A DNA stretch of 64,000 nucleotides from Syngnathus acus (GCF_901709675.1 NC_051091.1:7412967-7476966), one strand, 5' to 3'; positions 48,127 through 61,266 are shown, numbered from the stretch's first letter. The notes: a model not told the origin generated them from the sequence alone. Made by a program: numbers and translations.

Positions 48127-51100
48127 CCATATGTATCATGTCAATATGACATTATGTGGCTCCTTGTATTAAATTGAGACTTGAGTATGGCATAATTTTG
48201 CTTGGAGGGGATCTCTTGTCCCTGGGACAGGTCTGAGGGTCCTTACCAGCCCCTCCTCCCCAGGTCGCAGCGAGGTAACGGCCAGGTCATTGCCGCTCTC
48301 ATCAAAGGCGTTGATGTCGATTCCCCAGTTGGTGTGGGGCTGTTTGAACCAGTTCTGCAACACGTGCTTGAAGTCAATACTTTGCCAGTGTCCCACCCTG
48401 GAGTTGAGCTCGATCTTCAGCGAGCGGATGCGGATGTGGCGGCTGCCTTGCTCCGTTACGGGCTTGAGCCGCAGTATTTGCAGGTAAACGGTGGAAGTCT
48501 GCTGCAGAGGCCGTAGGTACACCCACAGCTGGGCCTTCAGAACCTTGGTAAACATGAGTTTGGGGCTGAACTTGAAGAAGCAGCAGCTCGGTTTCCCATT
48601 CACCTGCACCAGGGGCTCCGCTGTGAAAGAGAGAGCAGTCATTAATATACATAAACATGTTGTTGGTTAGTAATATAAATGTTTGGGGGCCAAATTAAAG
48701 AAAAAAGTGCAGACCATATTTGTCTCACCCCTGAGCCTGATGCTATGAGCTACTACTTTTTTCACCACAAATATCACTTTCCCACAAAATGGACTTTTTC
48801 TGCAAATGTGACATCATGAATAACAGTGACTGGTGTGCACCTGCTGCGAGGTAAGTTTTTAAAAAAAATAAAAATACTGTGACAGTAACAGCACGGTCGG
48901 TGACTTTTGCCAGTTCACACACCAACAGTTGTGTAAATAACCCAAAACCCCATCCAGTGTCATTTCTCATCATAGTTTGCATTTTAATCGATGGCAAGTC
49001 TTGCATAATGCAAGTCAACACTACAGAATGCAACAAATTCAACATTTCTGATTGAATTATTCTCTAACTTTTTAATTGTACATAAAATGACTCAGCGGAC
49101 TCTCACTTGCACTCACATTTTAGTTGCCCATGCAAGGCTATGCAAACCTTTTTGTCCCTGTCAATTGAGACGAGTTCCAATTGTGATTACATGAGGCCTC
49201 CCTTTAAAAAAAAAAAAAATCCATTTGCATATTAAAACAAGAATCAGTGATGCTGGTCAATGGCCAGATGGTAACCTTAGATTCCCCTGGGTCAGTTATA
49301 ATGAAATGGTCTACCCCTATAAAAAATAAAAAAAAAACTAACAAAATGTATTTTTCTTTTTTTCTCCAGCCGCTCTGCCTAGTAGCAAATCCACTTTGGC
49401 CTGGGATTAAGGTGCACGTGTCAAAGAACATGAGGTGTCATCAAATAGGCAGATTTATTCCTGTCATGATCCCCTCGTGTTTTCGGCGATTGGCACCACA
49501 TGTCAAATGTGCACAGCGGCTCATTTACATAGAGCTCCATCTGATATAATGACATCCATCCATTGCATTCATACATTCATTTCCATGTAAAGTGTTCATT
49601 TATTAAGGGAAATTTATTCCGCATCTAGCAGGCATAATAATGCGCTAACAGAGTACAATAGAATATTTTAGCTGTCCATTTGGGCTTGAGCGTATTTGAC
49701 GGACATAAGTGAATAAACTGCCACGTACTGTCATTTGTTTGGCAATGGACTGTTGTCAGATAAAGAAAAGATAAAATGTGCACGGACTTGTCAATCATTG
49801 CTCAATCGGAGGTTGCTCGGGTAACCTGCAAATGCTTCCTGGGTCAAAAGGTTATTTGGCACCTCAGCCTAGTTAAGAAATGGGATCAGGGGTCAAAACC
49901 GTCAGCCCCTTTACATCTCAGGGGTGCTGGGGAGGGGTGACACCTAATAGCCAGATTGAGTTTGAAGGTCAAGGTCGAGCCTATGGCAATGCTAATACGT
50001 CTTTTTTCGCAACGTGCCTTTTCAACACAATCGTTGGAAATCGGTAGCGCGTAAGTGAGCCCGGTAGGCCTCCTATTTGTTTTTGTTTTGATTAGGGTGG
50101 GGAACAAAAGCACTGAGGAGGGGAGAACACTGCCTGATTTTTTTTTTTTTTACACTTAGCAAGAGTCATAATTAAATTATGGCCACACATTGTCCATTAG
50201 AAGAGTCCAGGCCACTGTTGATTAAGGGCCAAGCCGGGGGACAGACGTAATCCTTCAGCCTGTATGTCCAGGCCGAGTCATTAGTGCACGTAAATAATAC
50301 AGTGTCTCACGCTGGACAAACAATATGTTCCTTTTCGGTGGGTTGCCGAGGTCACGTTAATTAACGCGTTTGCTCATCAGCACGGAACTGCCAATGAATT
50401 ATTCCGAGGTTTACTTAACGATGACGAGTTGTTGTTTTGGATCGATGGTGGCGGCAACAGTTTGCTTTTGTTCAAAGCAAAACAAGGCACCAAAGATTGC
50501 AAAGATGTATTTGCTGCTTCTGGAGTTGTTCTCCTGAAGAAGTAATCCGAGAAGCACAAGTCAATTAGTCAGGAGCTTTATTAAACACACATGCCCAACA
50601 TATGAGCAACGTCACGTCAAACAATGACTTCATTGATGAATTCAATTTGTGTCTTTATAGATCTTGTAAGTGCTCTAGTAGGAGGAGAACGAGGAGGAGG
50701 AGGGGGAGGAGGAAGAGGAATGCCTCCAGCTTTATTACACAGCACATTTTGGCAGAGTGTTTCACTTGAGGAAAGCTGGCGAGTTTTGCTTGTAAAGCAC
50801 AGAAAACCAGCGGGAGACCTTAAGGCCTTTGCCATTGCAAATTGAACTTCATCTGTGTTTCATTTCCCAAATTGAATGCTAGACTTTTTTTTTTTGAAAC
50901 TGATTTACAACCTACAAATGGTATTTTGTAGGATCAGTGTTTGCATTCAGCAACACTCGAGAGAACACTTCACTGAAGGCAAATCAACAAATAGGGGCAT
51001 TTATATAACACCTTTCTATTTCTTAAGCCGGAAACATTGGGAGTATTGTTTCATTTTGGAGCCTGAAAATGTAAACTTTTTCTAACAGGTCTCACAGCAG

Positions 51101-54100
51101 CACGTTTATGGTCTAAATATAAAAAAAAATCTCCCTCTTTGCCAAGTTCATAGGTGTCATAGAGGGAAACTGATTCTTCAGGATTTATTTTATGTCACCA
51201 GTCCTGCAATTTGTCTGACATAGCATTTATATACATTTATTTGGAGGCTATGGAGCAATCAGTTTGACCACATCAGAAACTGCGACCCTTGTAACAGCAA
51301 GCCGACATGCCAACCTCAGCTTTGAATAATAACGCTAACACACAAGTGCAAATAAAAATGAAAGCACAACCTTCTAAATAAAAGCAACACAAATGTGACA
51401 TTTTATTTTGACATCACGAGGGCCAGTCCGAAACAGTACGTAACCCCGGGCCGTACTTTGCTAAACACTGCAAACTACTGGCCTGGCATACACATTTCTA
51501 GTCATACTACTTTGTTTAGGACCTTTTCAAACGAAAACAAAAATCACAATAACATTGTCCTTCATCCGTTTCATGTCGATCCTCAAAAACTAGAGCACTG
51601 CTTGTACTTTACATAACATCAACACGTCAAGAAAAGTATTAATAGATGCTGTGTTTTTACAAAGGAAATAGCCTTGTTTGCCTTTCCTGGCCATGTTTCA
51701 TTACAACGGCAGCTTATTTCCCCGCGGTGTAATTGCAGAATATGCAGCGCATGAATTTTACTGCCCAAGTGCAGCAGGCCTTCAGGTAAGCCTATCAAGC
51801 ATCTGGTTGACTCCCTGGGTACCTGTGACGCACAGTTAGCCCATACATGCAAGTACCGGTAGACGTGTAGAAAATAAGGGCTTTTATTCAGCAAGCTGTT
51901 CCTTTTAATATGAGACACAAGGCATTTTAAAAGCCACATGGACTAACATTGTGCTAGAGTTGAGCTAGTTAAAAAACATATCGCGAAGGGATGTCGAACT
52001 GCAGTTCCACAATAAAAATGGTTACAAGACTTTAAAGTTGAGATAGTATTTCATATTTTCATGACATTTAACACTAAGAAAAGCTGCCTAATGGCAACTT
52101 CTGGAATGTCACAATTGTAAGAATACAGATCCGGCCCATTCCTGGATTGTGAAGTGAGTATCAGGGAGTACGGTTTCAAAATGATTACGCATATGTAACA
52201 TTTTTTTAAACACTAAAATGACTTTTACTATTCCAGCCTTTCATTTGTTAATCTTAAAGGCAGCTGTGATTATATCTATCGTCCAGGTGAAACCACACAA
52301 CAAAACGGTCATCTATTGTTAATGTCCAAATGGACGGCACATCATGGTATAAATCTAGATCCGAGTTTCATTTGCATATCTATATATCTATATTTTCTTT
52401 CCTTAATGGGAAATGCAAATGTGGCATTTTGTGGCGAGTGTGTGTTTGGCAGCCGTCATGTTGAATAAATGTGACTCTAGGGTATCCCCGCGCACCTCGG
52501 CATATTAATCATCGTGACACGTTCACGGCCCTTCTAATAAGACAGGGGCCATGGTGTGTACCCCCCCCCCCCAAAACATCCCATCCCACCGCAGCCCCAC
52601 TCCCTCTTTGTCTCTCGGCCAGTCCCCAGGGATGGAGGAAGGTGGTGGGGGAGGCCGAGCTTGAGCTGCGAGTGGTAGTGGGAGGGGGTGTGCGTGTGGT
52701 GGGAGTGTGAAGTTAGACCCCCTCATTCAGAAGCCCTCCCTTGGGACAACGGCAGGCACAAGACTCCTATTAGGACTGAGGACAGTAGCCCCCCAGGAGC
52801 AACAAAAGACACCTCCTAATGCTGCCTGTTCTAGCTGAGTGCACACAAACACACAGAGAAACATGGAACAACACAAAAACACACCGCAAACACCATAGCT
52901 GACTCCAAACGGAGGCAAAGCACTCCTCAACTCAGTTGGCGCTAAGTTTTTAGAGCCTTTTTTAAGATGTGCTTTCATTTGGAGGCACCGGCGCATTTCC
53001 AGCAGGGGGGATGGAGGGATGATTTTTTTTTTTTTTTTGAGGGAGGGGGTGCAGTGAACTGCAATAAGGTGGCCAGCTGGACAGCAGAAAGCACACTACT
53101 CTCTCTCACCGCCTGTGTTTGGGTGTGAAGCGTGAATGTCAGGTCACCGCTCTGTTTCCCAAACTTTTTATATGCTCGCATATACAGTAAGGAAGTGCTG
53201 TTCTTAATTTCCGTGTTTCCTTGGCTAACCAAATTATATTAAGTCAATAAAAAGCCTGTTCTGGGGAGTATTAAAAATGAGTACTTGCGAAGAATATTCC
53301 TAAATTATGAGCATTCTATTCAACTATGCCTACACTGAGAAATATGTTTTTTCCATGTCTACACTGAGAAATGTTTTTTCCAATGTAAATAAATGTTAAT
53401 ACCTCGTGACATTACATTTTAAATTTGCTATTCATTTTAGTCTCATGTCCAGCTAAAGGATACCCATTGAAGAAAAAAAAACACTAACTCAAAATTGGGC
53501 AAGGGAATGATTTTATGAAATCATATGTCTCTAATACTGGTTGAAGATCTTTATTACATCATATAATTCAAACTCCTTAAAACATATCTAGGCCAATCAT
53601 CTCCATAAGGTTCGTAATGGAACTCGAGTTTGACGCGGTGACAGATACACCAAAAGGCTGCTCCCCTTTTGCCGCTGAAACGAAGCCAATTAAATTTTCA
53701 TGGGATAAAAATGAGGTAATCTGCCGTTAATTGTGCTTCCTTCCAACACATTTGCTCCCTCCCCTCGGAGGATCCGACATTCTGCCCACACTGCATTTCC
53801 CCCGCTTAAACGCCTCTTAGTTTTAATGGATTCCACCATAAACCGATGCCTTGCCCATACGACCACACAGAGGCTGAATGCATCCATCAACAATAATCCC
53901 TCAATGATCTCCATTTTATCTTCTCACTCCTCCTACACCCCCACCCCTCCTGCCGCATCCCTACGCAAGGCTTAATTACTGTTTCAAAGTAATTATTTCC
54001 TTTATTAGTGAAACCAAACATCTGTTTCAAGCCTTTTTAAGTGTACCTATAAAAGCCTTCCATGAATTCTGTCCCTTTAGGGTAGAGCTGGGCTGCTTGT

Positions 54101-57100
54101 AGCTCCCCGTGGACTCACTGGCTTCATTCCTCCACTCCCTTTTGTACGCACAGCATGAGTCAAGATGCACCTAACTCCATCGCGCACTCCCAAAATGTTT
54201 TACACAGGAGCTGAGCGGCGAGCAAAACATGTCCGCTCTCCTTCTCAGCTACACGGCACCACCAAAACATATTTGGGTGTATCCTAGTATTGATATTTGG
54301 CTAAAGCGTGCGCTAAATGCTAATGCAAAATTTGCAAGTATAGCGGGAGAAAGCGGCCTAGAGGGACTAGTCCAGAGGAGCGTGGGAAGAGAGGAAGGAG
54401 GGTGGAGGGAGCGAGATTCCTGAGGTCCTGGGGAAATTTTGTCCTTGTATTAATAGACTTTGGTCCCTTTGAAATTTTATTAGCCATAAAGTTGACAGTA
54501 TGTTGTGCAATTTCAACAGTCCCGCGGACCTTTCTTGACTTTTTACTTCTTTTTAAACAAAGCGGTCGTGCCCCGGCGGCTAAACAATTCAGCGGCAATC
54601 TTCCCCTTGGAGTCCCGCCATTGATGGCAAGACGAGCAAGTGTCATCGTCAAACTGAGACCTCGGCGGAATAAATAAATCTATAAAAACCTCACATAGTC
54701 ACCCACTTGCCGCAAATAGCGACCGGTGAGTCGAAGCCAGAGTGTCCGGCTTCTTCTGCTCTGTCCTTTTAGCGCTCTCCCTCTTAATTTTTATGGTTCC
54801 TGCACCTTCAGGAAATGACCCTTTTATAGGGTCAACACTATAAAAGACTTGTTTTTTTTGTGGGAGTGGTTGGTGCATGTGTGTGTGGTGGGGGATAAGT
54901 GTTCAAGTTACTACCGGTTCGTCTTTGCTGCCAAAGAAAGAGACCTGATGAGGTTAATAGTCTCCTCTTCAATATATCACATAGCTGTGAACTCTGTGAC
55001 CCTTTTTGTCAATAGGAGAACTTTTCTCTTGAGTGTGTGTGCGACTGTGTGTGTTTGTGCGCGCGCGTGTGCTCTAGCGTCCATGTGTGTTGACACCAGT
55101 CCAACATTGTATGTTAATGTATTTCTATGAGCGTGTATTTCTCGTACCGATGCACCTGTGGTTGCACTTCGTCTCATCGGACATGCTGGACATTTACTTG
55201 ACAAGGGGAAAATTCCATCAATGTCGCGTTCCATCTAAATATGTCTTTTCTCCTAACACTGTCCAATTAAATGACATTTGTATCCTCTCAGAACTGATAA
55301 GAGTTCTTCTCCGCAAATGTGAAACACCGCATCAAACTTTTTGTCAAAATTTGCTTTCCTAGCACAATTCTCGCTCAAACAATTTTTTCAGGTGTGTTCC
55401 AAAATATTCAATGTTGGGGCATGGGTACAATTCTTATTGTTCTAACTCGAAGCACCACCACCACAATGCATTAGAAATAAAACAAATAACTGCAGACTTT
55501 CACATTTTGAGTGTCTCTACATCCAAGTCAGATCAACCGTGGAGGATAATATCTGCTCATATTCTATCCAAATGCTTCAGAATGAAGTGAATTGCACTTC
55601 ACAGTGCAGATGTGCAATGACGCAAAGCATACTGCAAAATCAAGCAACATGTTTGTTTTTTTCATTCAAAGAATTGGAACATTATGCAATGGCCAAGTCA
55701 ATCACCTGAACTGAGTTTGTTTGTTTTTGTTATTCAAAGAATTGGAACATTATGCAATGACAAAGTCAATCACCTGACCTCAATCGCATGTATTTCACAA
55801 AATGCCACAAGAACAAGCAGGACTCGAGTTAGAGGCCTGGTAGAGCATCACCTAAAACGAAATCCAGTGTCTGGTAATGTTTACGCATTCCAGACTTCAG
55901 CCTGTAATTGACTGCAAAGGATTTGCAACCATGTGCTGAAAAGTGAAACTTTGATTTATGATTGTTTATTTGTCCCATGACTTTTGTAGGAGGCCTAATA
56001 TAATTCCTACACCGTTCCCCTGATTTGGATGAAAAGGCCGGCAAGCTGAATGTCTTCACCTTATTTGATTCATTTCAAATCCATTGCGGTGGTACATAAA
56101 TAGTAGAACGTTTTTTCAAAGTGTGGCAAACTATTGCTACACCGATGATAAGCCTAAATGTCAAAAAACAGACCAACGGGACCAAATCACTCCCCGAATA
56201 AAAACCTCCAAAAAATAATTCATACTAATAAAGCCCGTGAGCGCTTTGAACTGCTTTACGCGTCATGGTTAAGTCACGGAATGTAAGCCCGCCAGAACAT
56301 ACTGTATGGAGGTGGATGTTTTAAGTACATTAAGTGCCGCTGCGTGATATAAATAGCTGTACTGTTCCATGAAATTTCATAGTAGTTATCCACTCGGTCG
56401 CATGGACCCGGTAAACCCCCACTGCGGCACCCACACGTACCTTGAGTGAATACTAAGAAGCAACTGTGGCACAGGTCCATTTCAGTATGTACTGTGTGAA
56501 CCCACACGGCCATCAAAGGCAGCCAGCGTGAAAGGGTGATTGGGTTTGACGTGCGCACACAACAGTAGAGTGTTTGAAATCCTTCTTCTATCAGAGAAAG
56601 ACAGAAAAGGAAGGCACTTCTAATCCCGTGGGACCCCGCCAAGACGCCACAGGCGGAAAAAAGATGCACTCCTTTTAACTCTTCCGTGGGTACCGGAGAG
56701 GAGGAGGGATGATAGAGGAGGTAAGGTGGGGGGTGGCAGGTGGTATGAGGGGGAGAAGCAGCAGATGATGAAAACTGTAGCTGATGTGAAGCGGAAGTGC
56801 TGAGACATGACAGATAGAGCACAGACGTCACACGCATACGAGAAGATCTATGAAGATTATTTATGTCTTGAGAAGGTGGCCTAAAACCATCTCGTTTTGG
56901 TAGAAAGGTATTTGGACGCACATTTCACGCTGTGATACAATTCCAAAATTGTAAGCACTGGCGGGAAAACACAATACAGCTGTTTTTTTTTTTTTAACAT
57001 GCAACAACTCAGAATTGAAGTTTCTAATCATGCGCTAAGATCAATTGGGTAGGATAAAATTCATTTCGGAGTGCATGGGTGGCGTTTGTGCCTCTAGCTA

Positions 57101-58941
57101 CCATGGACAGAAATATTAGGGGGATTTATAGGAGAAAGGTGTGTGGCCAACATTATAAAGATGTTGATTTTTAAGATGCCACTTGAAAATAATGCCAGCT
57201 GACTCTGAAACTCATCAGAAAGTAAATTAAATCTTGTGATACTGTGATGCGGATGACATCCTCTGGATCCGCACAGAAATGCTGGAGACCGAATTTCAGT
57301 GACTTTGCCATGCAATGTAATTTTTTATTGGCTGTTATGTATGGAGCCGCCAATGTGGAGAAAACATTTTTGACTGGCAATTATTATTATTTTTTTTTGC
57401 AAAATGAACAATTTCTGTTAATCCCACGAGCCTCGTGAGGAAAGGATAGGTCAAATTAAAATCAGAGAAAAAGGGTATATTAAATGACATTTGGAACACA
57501 TGAGCCCCACTAGGCCATCTTTGTTCAGCGGCTTGTGCAAGCTGATTATTTGGGGCGTGTTTTATCCGCCTTGTGCAGAATATATTACGTGTGTAAATGT
57601 TGTTGAACCCCACGATCCTGCAGGAAAAGGTCACACACTCCCCTCGACCCCGAGTGCTTCTCTGTCTTTGTGTACCCGCGGTGGAAAAAACGAGCTGTGC
57701 CTATAAACTTCGCATTTAAAAAGGCAAGTGCGGCCGAGGAGGGTGGGTGGGGGTGGGGCTGCATGAGGGGAACAATGGCAGCTTTTTGGACACACTTTTT
57801 CTCACTGTGATGAACAGCAGGGAGACCGGTAGAGGCTCCTATAAAAGAGCGATAGAGCACAGCTGCCAGGGTTCAACAGTAATTTTATCAAATGTCTCCT
57901 AGGGGGCTCCATGCGGTTTATCATTGGGTTCATGGCAAACGAGAAGAGAGCCAGCAAATTGTTCGTCCGCTCGCTTTGTCGTCATAACTCCCCGCATTTA
58001 GAGTCGCGTAATCATTAATAATGCACTTGACATTCGGGCTGCTTTGTCATGCGTTCGCACACATAAACGAGGTGAAACAAGAGGGAAGCTTTCCACACGC
58101 TGACAGCAGCAGGAGGTGGACTCAAGAGAGCAGCTGCGTGCTCCAAACGCACGCACGCGCGCGCACGCCAGGTGGACCATCATCGTCACCATCGTCCTCA
58201 TCATCATTATTAGCAAAGTGATTGTTTGCACCGCGGAAACAAAAAAGTCCATCGGGCCATGTTGAAGCTGCCTTCTGCTTCATAGAGACAAGGGTCGTCA
58301 GGCTGGCTGAATATTGATTTATCAGCTTCACGCGTAATCCCTCTTTGACAGCTGCCACCAACAGCTGATTGAGCCAATTAGCCAAGGTTTTTCTGAATGC
58401 AGCAAAAAAAAGTGTCACTCGGTGTCTAACGCGAATGAGGCACATGAAACTCAAAGTCTGCACCATTGCGTAATTACGCACGGTGCAACGCGTGTCGGAA
58501 GTCGTGAAGTAAAAAGTATTACTCACGCTCAGAAGCCATGGTGATGACGGACTCCGTGGTGGCGTGGTACTCATCCTCCTCCATAAACTCATCCTGGGAA
58601 GACGCGTCTCCCTGGAAGTCATGATGGTCCAGGAGCTGCTGGAGCGGGGGCGCCTTAGGCAGCAGTTGGTTGACCACCTCCCGGCTGATGTTGGGCGCCT
58701 GCTTCAGACGCAGCTTGCTCAAGATCTGCGACTTGATGGTCTCCAGCCTCAGCACTTTACTTTGTTCCCTCCAAACGCAGGCGGAGCACTCGTGGGAACC
58801 GGCGTCCTCGTCCAGGAGTGACAGGCCGGCATCCGTGGGCGTCTCGCTGGCGGGAGGCAGCAGCAGATTGGGCTCATCGCTCCCCGACTGTCCCAGGGAA
58901 ATGAGCACCATCAAGCACAATAAGAAGTTATACCTCGACAT
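46474..58941 (-). CDS. gdf11: Growth differentiation factor 11 (complete, 3 exons)
   Basis: Exons 58527-58941, 48247-48620 and 46474-46854 (TAG) give 389 residues (human 407). A signal peptide occupies about residues 1-20. The propeptide has an N-glycosylation site (NIS, 84-86) and a predicted BMP1/tolloid site at G111-D112 in DFQGDASS. The furin site RSRR (277-280) releases a 109-residue mature domain with all nine cysteines. Mature residues [31 protein letters not shown] and [14 protein letters not shown] match GDF11; as I recall, myostatin has GECEFVFLQ or a similar sequence at these places. The protein is a secreted TGF-beta-family dimer that signals through ACVR2 and ALK4/5 to SMAD2/3 and patterns the trunk-to-tail axis. 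Intron 1 is 9.9 kb, unusually long for this window. LRRFIP lies beyond its promoter, divergent. Confidence 0.95.
48079..48126. repeat. (ATTG)n microsatellite
   Basis: Twelve uninterrupted GATT units in GDF11 intron 2, 121 bases downstream of exon 2 in the direction of transcription. Confidence 0.95.
53330..53386. repeat. Short tandem duplication (29/28 bp)
   Basis: Two adjacent copies of CTACACTGAGAAAT followed by GTTTTTTCC-type sequence (53330-53358, 53359-53386), differing by small indels. Confidence 0.8.
55420..56000 (+). mobile_element. Tc1/mariner transposase relic with internal 68-bp duplication
   Basis: The plus strand carries decayed, frameshifted remnants of the C-terminal part of a Tc1/mariner-type transposase: a CAATGACGCAAAGCATACTG block (the NDxKHTA catalytic-region signature) and then an AATGGCCAAGTCAATCACCTGA block (QWPSQSP-like). 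The AATTGGAACATTATGCAATG segment is present twice (from 55664 and again from 55732), giving a 68-bp tandem duplication. The 3' part (CCAGACTTCAGCCTGTAATT, GCAAAGGATTTGCAACC) continues the element. Stops and missing segments show it is inactive. Confidence 0.72.
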
Positions 58942-59290
58942 GACGATGCGTGGACACCAGGCAATGCAACTTTTTTTTTTGCTTGTTTCCTTTTTGTTGT
59001 TTAACTCACGTTACCGGTTAAATCCCCTCTCTTGGCAGTGCGTCGCTCCTGTCTTTATCCTACCAGAGCGGCATCTAATCCAACACCGAGAAGTAGTCTT
59101 TTTGCAGTCGGGGGGCGGGTGGGTGGGGGCCTTGCGTTCCAGTGGGTCTTTATTGCAAGTTGACCAAATTTCTATCAGATGAATGCATAGCCCGATCACG
59201 TGTAGTATGATGGTTGCTTTTGGCGTCGTCTGTACTATAGTTTCAGTCCATGGAGGTGTGTGAGTGTGCAGAAGTGTCACTGGAAAATGT
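58942..59290 (-). other. GDF11 5' UTR
   Basis: Inferred from a TATA-like element at 59315-59324 and the start codon at 58941. It contains a G-rich plus-strand tract at 59110-59129. No intron is evident. Confidence 0.45.
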
Positions 59291-59314
59291 GCAAGTGCGG
59301 TCAAAAAGGGTGCT

Positions 59315-59324
59315 CTTTATATAT
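59315..59324 (-). promoter_or_regulatory. GDF11 TATA box
   Basis: The minus strand reads ATATATAAAG about 375 bases above the GDF11 ATG, in a region without other features, consistent with transcription starting near 59285-59290. Identification is by motif and position only. Confidence 0.55.
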
Positions 59325-60223
59325 CTCAGCTGCCCGCTGTCGTCATCCGTCTCCATTGGCTAAGATGGCAACAAAAGGCTTTTAGGTCTGTCACCAAGTC
59401 AAGAGGGACAGAGCGAAGGGAGGGTGTAAGGTCTCTTATTAGACAAAATTGTTATGTATAATTATGTTATTTTTAACAGTCTATGGCACAAAAATATTTT
59501 TGGGATTGTTTTATCACGTGTTGCAGTTAGTCTCTCTCCGTGTTCCTCCAAACAAATTAATATAACCAAATCATTGAATGTAATTATCTATACTCATCTC
59601 AAGTTTTCCCTCCCTGTAGCCCAATCAGTTGCATAAGTTTTCAAATGGCGTGTCGAAATGACGCTGATTGAGTTAACAGTATGTTCACTCACAAAAACAA
59701 AACAAATGGTTAATACAGTCATTTTATAAGTCAACAACTATCTTAAGACTTAACTTTTGAATTACCTCAAATGCTCATTTATTTGACTCATTTGTTCTCC
59801 TATTAAGTCTCAAACCTTTGACCCTAAAACACCAATACGTGTATAAAATGTCAGGGTTTGCTTTGAATGCACTGTTCTGTAGCATACTAAAAGTTGTTAT
59901 AGCTCAGGAAGATGCTGCGAATGTACAGTGCGGGCAAATTTTGACCCACCAGTGACATCTGCTGGGGGAATAAAGAAAGACTCGTAAACCAATGAGTCGT
60001 TTTTTCCTTTGATACAATTTGTGACGTGACATTGCATTCAATTGCCTTTATGTACGACTATAAAGGGGACTTGCAGAATCATGATATTTTATGATACGAC
60101 GTCACCTATGTGACTCAATTGCTTCACAAATAGCAAAACGCCACTACCTTTGCACATTTCCTTTGGAATTGAAGACAACTTTTACAATTAATGAAATATA
60201 AATAATTAGGATGAACCCAAGGG

Positions 60224-60231
60224 TGACGTCA
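60224..60231. promoter_or_regulatory. Consensus CRE (TGACGTCA)
   Basis: A perfect palindromic CREB/ATF site 52 bases before the orphan ATG at 60283. A related TACGACGTCACC occurs near 60096-60107. Confidence 0.5.
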
Positions 60232-60282
60232 CGGTGTGTAGCTGTGCACTTACTGTAGCAGGTATCAGGTAGAAAGAAGAAC

Positions 60283-60327
60283 ATGCTTCGACCCAAGGTG
60301 CCAGACCAGCAGTTTGCTGAAAGACAA
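60283..60327 (+). other. Orphan first-exon candidate (15 codons plus consensus donor)
   Basis: ATG opens MLRPKVPDQQFAERQ and stops exactly at a consensus donor (CAA|GTAAGT), phase 0. Upstream lies a CRE. Phase 0 is compatible with exon 2 of the LRRFIP-like gene (61635), so it may be an alternative first exon. KVPDQQF-like wording also recalls the start of COX7A-type mature proteins, but no following exon was found. Confidence 0.3.
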
Positions 60328-60584
60328 GTAAGTAAAAAAAACAACAGCAGCAACAACAATTCTCCCTAAGGATTTATGATCGATTAAAAGTAAAAAAAAA
60401 AAAAAAAAGGAGAAATTCAAGTGGAGCAATTGCACTCTCAGCTGTCATTTATTTCCCTTTTTTATTTTTAAAATCCTTTAACACTGATCTTTTTGTGTGC
60501 CACTTCACCCTCTTACACAAAGTGGCAAATATTCACATTAACCCACCCATAATTTTATTCTGCGCATCCTCATTATCCTCATTG

Positions 60585-60720
60585 ACCCTGGACTGGTCAC
60601 CATTCGCAGGACCCACACAAACAAACAACCATTCACACCCATATTCACACCTATGGGCAATTAAGAGGCTTCAATGAACCGTACATGGACGTTTTTACAA
60701 TGTGGGAGGAACGCCGATTC
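60585..60720 (-). mobile_element. Degraded SINE copy (Mermaid-like)
   Basis: GGACTGGTCACCATTCGCAG, ACAAACAACCATTCACACCC and ACAATGTGGGAGGAACGCC match in order the reverse complement of the middle of the SINE at 1210-1570. Ends and target duplication are not preserved. Confidence 0.65.
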
Positions 60721-61266
60721 TAAAGACCCATGACTGACAGGGGCACTTAGAAAGTTGGATTTCCAATTGCATTGGTGGGACTAATATTTTTTCCATGATG
60801 ACCTTTCCTGTTTTCTGTCAAGATTCTCAAACACTTAGTCATTTAGCCTTTCAGTGTGATTTGTTTTAAAGAAATAATATCAATGCCATTGGTTGACAGC
60901 AAAATATCTAAATACTCTCACTCGAAATACAAAGTAAAAGTATACACTGCAGTCATTATGAATATGGAGTACTTGATAAATCCGCAGTTTAACTTTAATA
61001 ATGTATTTATAAACTATAATCATTTTATCAACTTTAATCTTGTTAATATTTCGTTTTTATATTGTTCATCGTTTTGCGTACCAGGTTTGTGAGCGTCAGA
61101 TACGTTTTGTCCCTGGTGGCTCTCCGTACTTAACTGGGCCGGGCTTTGTCATGGTACTGTTACTTAGCAGCCGCACTGACTGTTACTGTTACGTAGGAGA
61201 AACACGCACCGTTTGAGCTCGGGGGTGTCTGCCTTATATAAACACTTGTGCGTATAGATATACAAA

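Larger units (their letters stand above)
48621..58526 (-). other. GDF11 intron 1 (9.9 kb)
   Basis: The intron interrupts the prodomain. Most of it is AT-rich unique DNA with G- or C-homopolymers (for example 52561-52574), a small 29-bp tandem duplication (53330-53386) and a Tc1/mariner relic (about 55420-56000). No coding exon of another gene was found; a 215-codon open stretch at 56274-56921 is compositionally low-grade. A GC-rich, CpG- and CA-containing stretch (58000-58520) adjoins exon 1. Confidence 0.6.
59325..61266. other. GDF11-LRRFIP divergent intergenic region
   Basis: About 1.9 kb between the two divergent genes. It contains a CRE and an orphan first-exon-like segment near 60224-60327, a decayed minus-strand SINE near 60585-60720, and AT-rich DNA. 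It should also hold the LRRFIP-like promoter close to 61200. Confidence 0.5.

Noticed and set aside
56274-56921. 215-codon open reading frame on the minus strand inside GDF11 intron 1
   Set aside because: Serine/proline/histidine-rich text translated from repeated CCACC/TCC-type DNA, with no domain, and it ends in AT-rich sequence. It looks like a chance opening.
46474-58941. Myostatin (GDF8) as the identity of the TGF-beta-family gene
   Set aside because: The mature domain has [18 protein letters not shown] and NDKQQII, which fit GDF11; as I recall, myostatin carries GECEFVFLQ-like and NGKEQII residues there.
60144-60359. Minus-strand leucine-rich open frame (MLLLLLFFLL start)
   Set aside because: The leucine run comes from a GTT/GCT-type simple repeat; there is no supporting gene structure. 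The plus strand of the same place carries the more plausible orphan exon.
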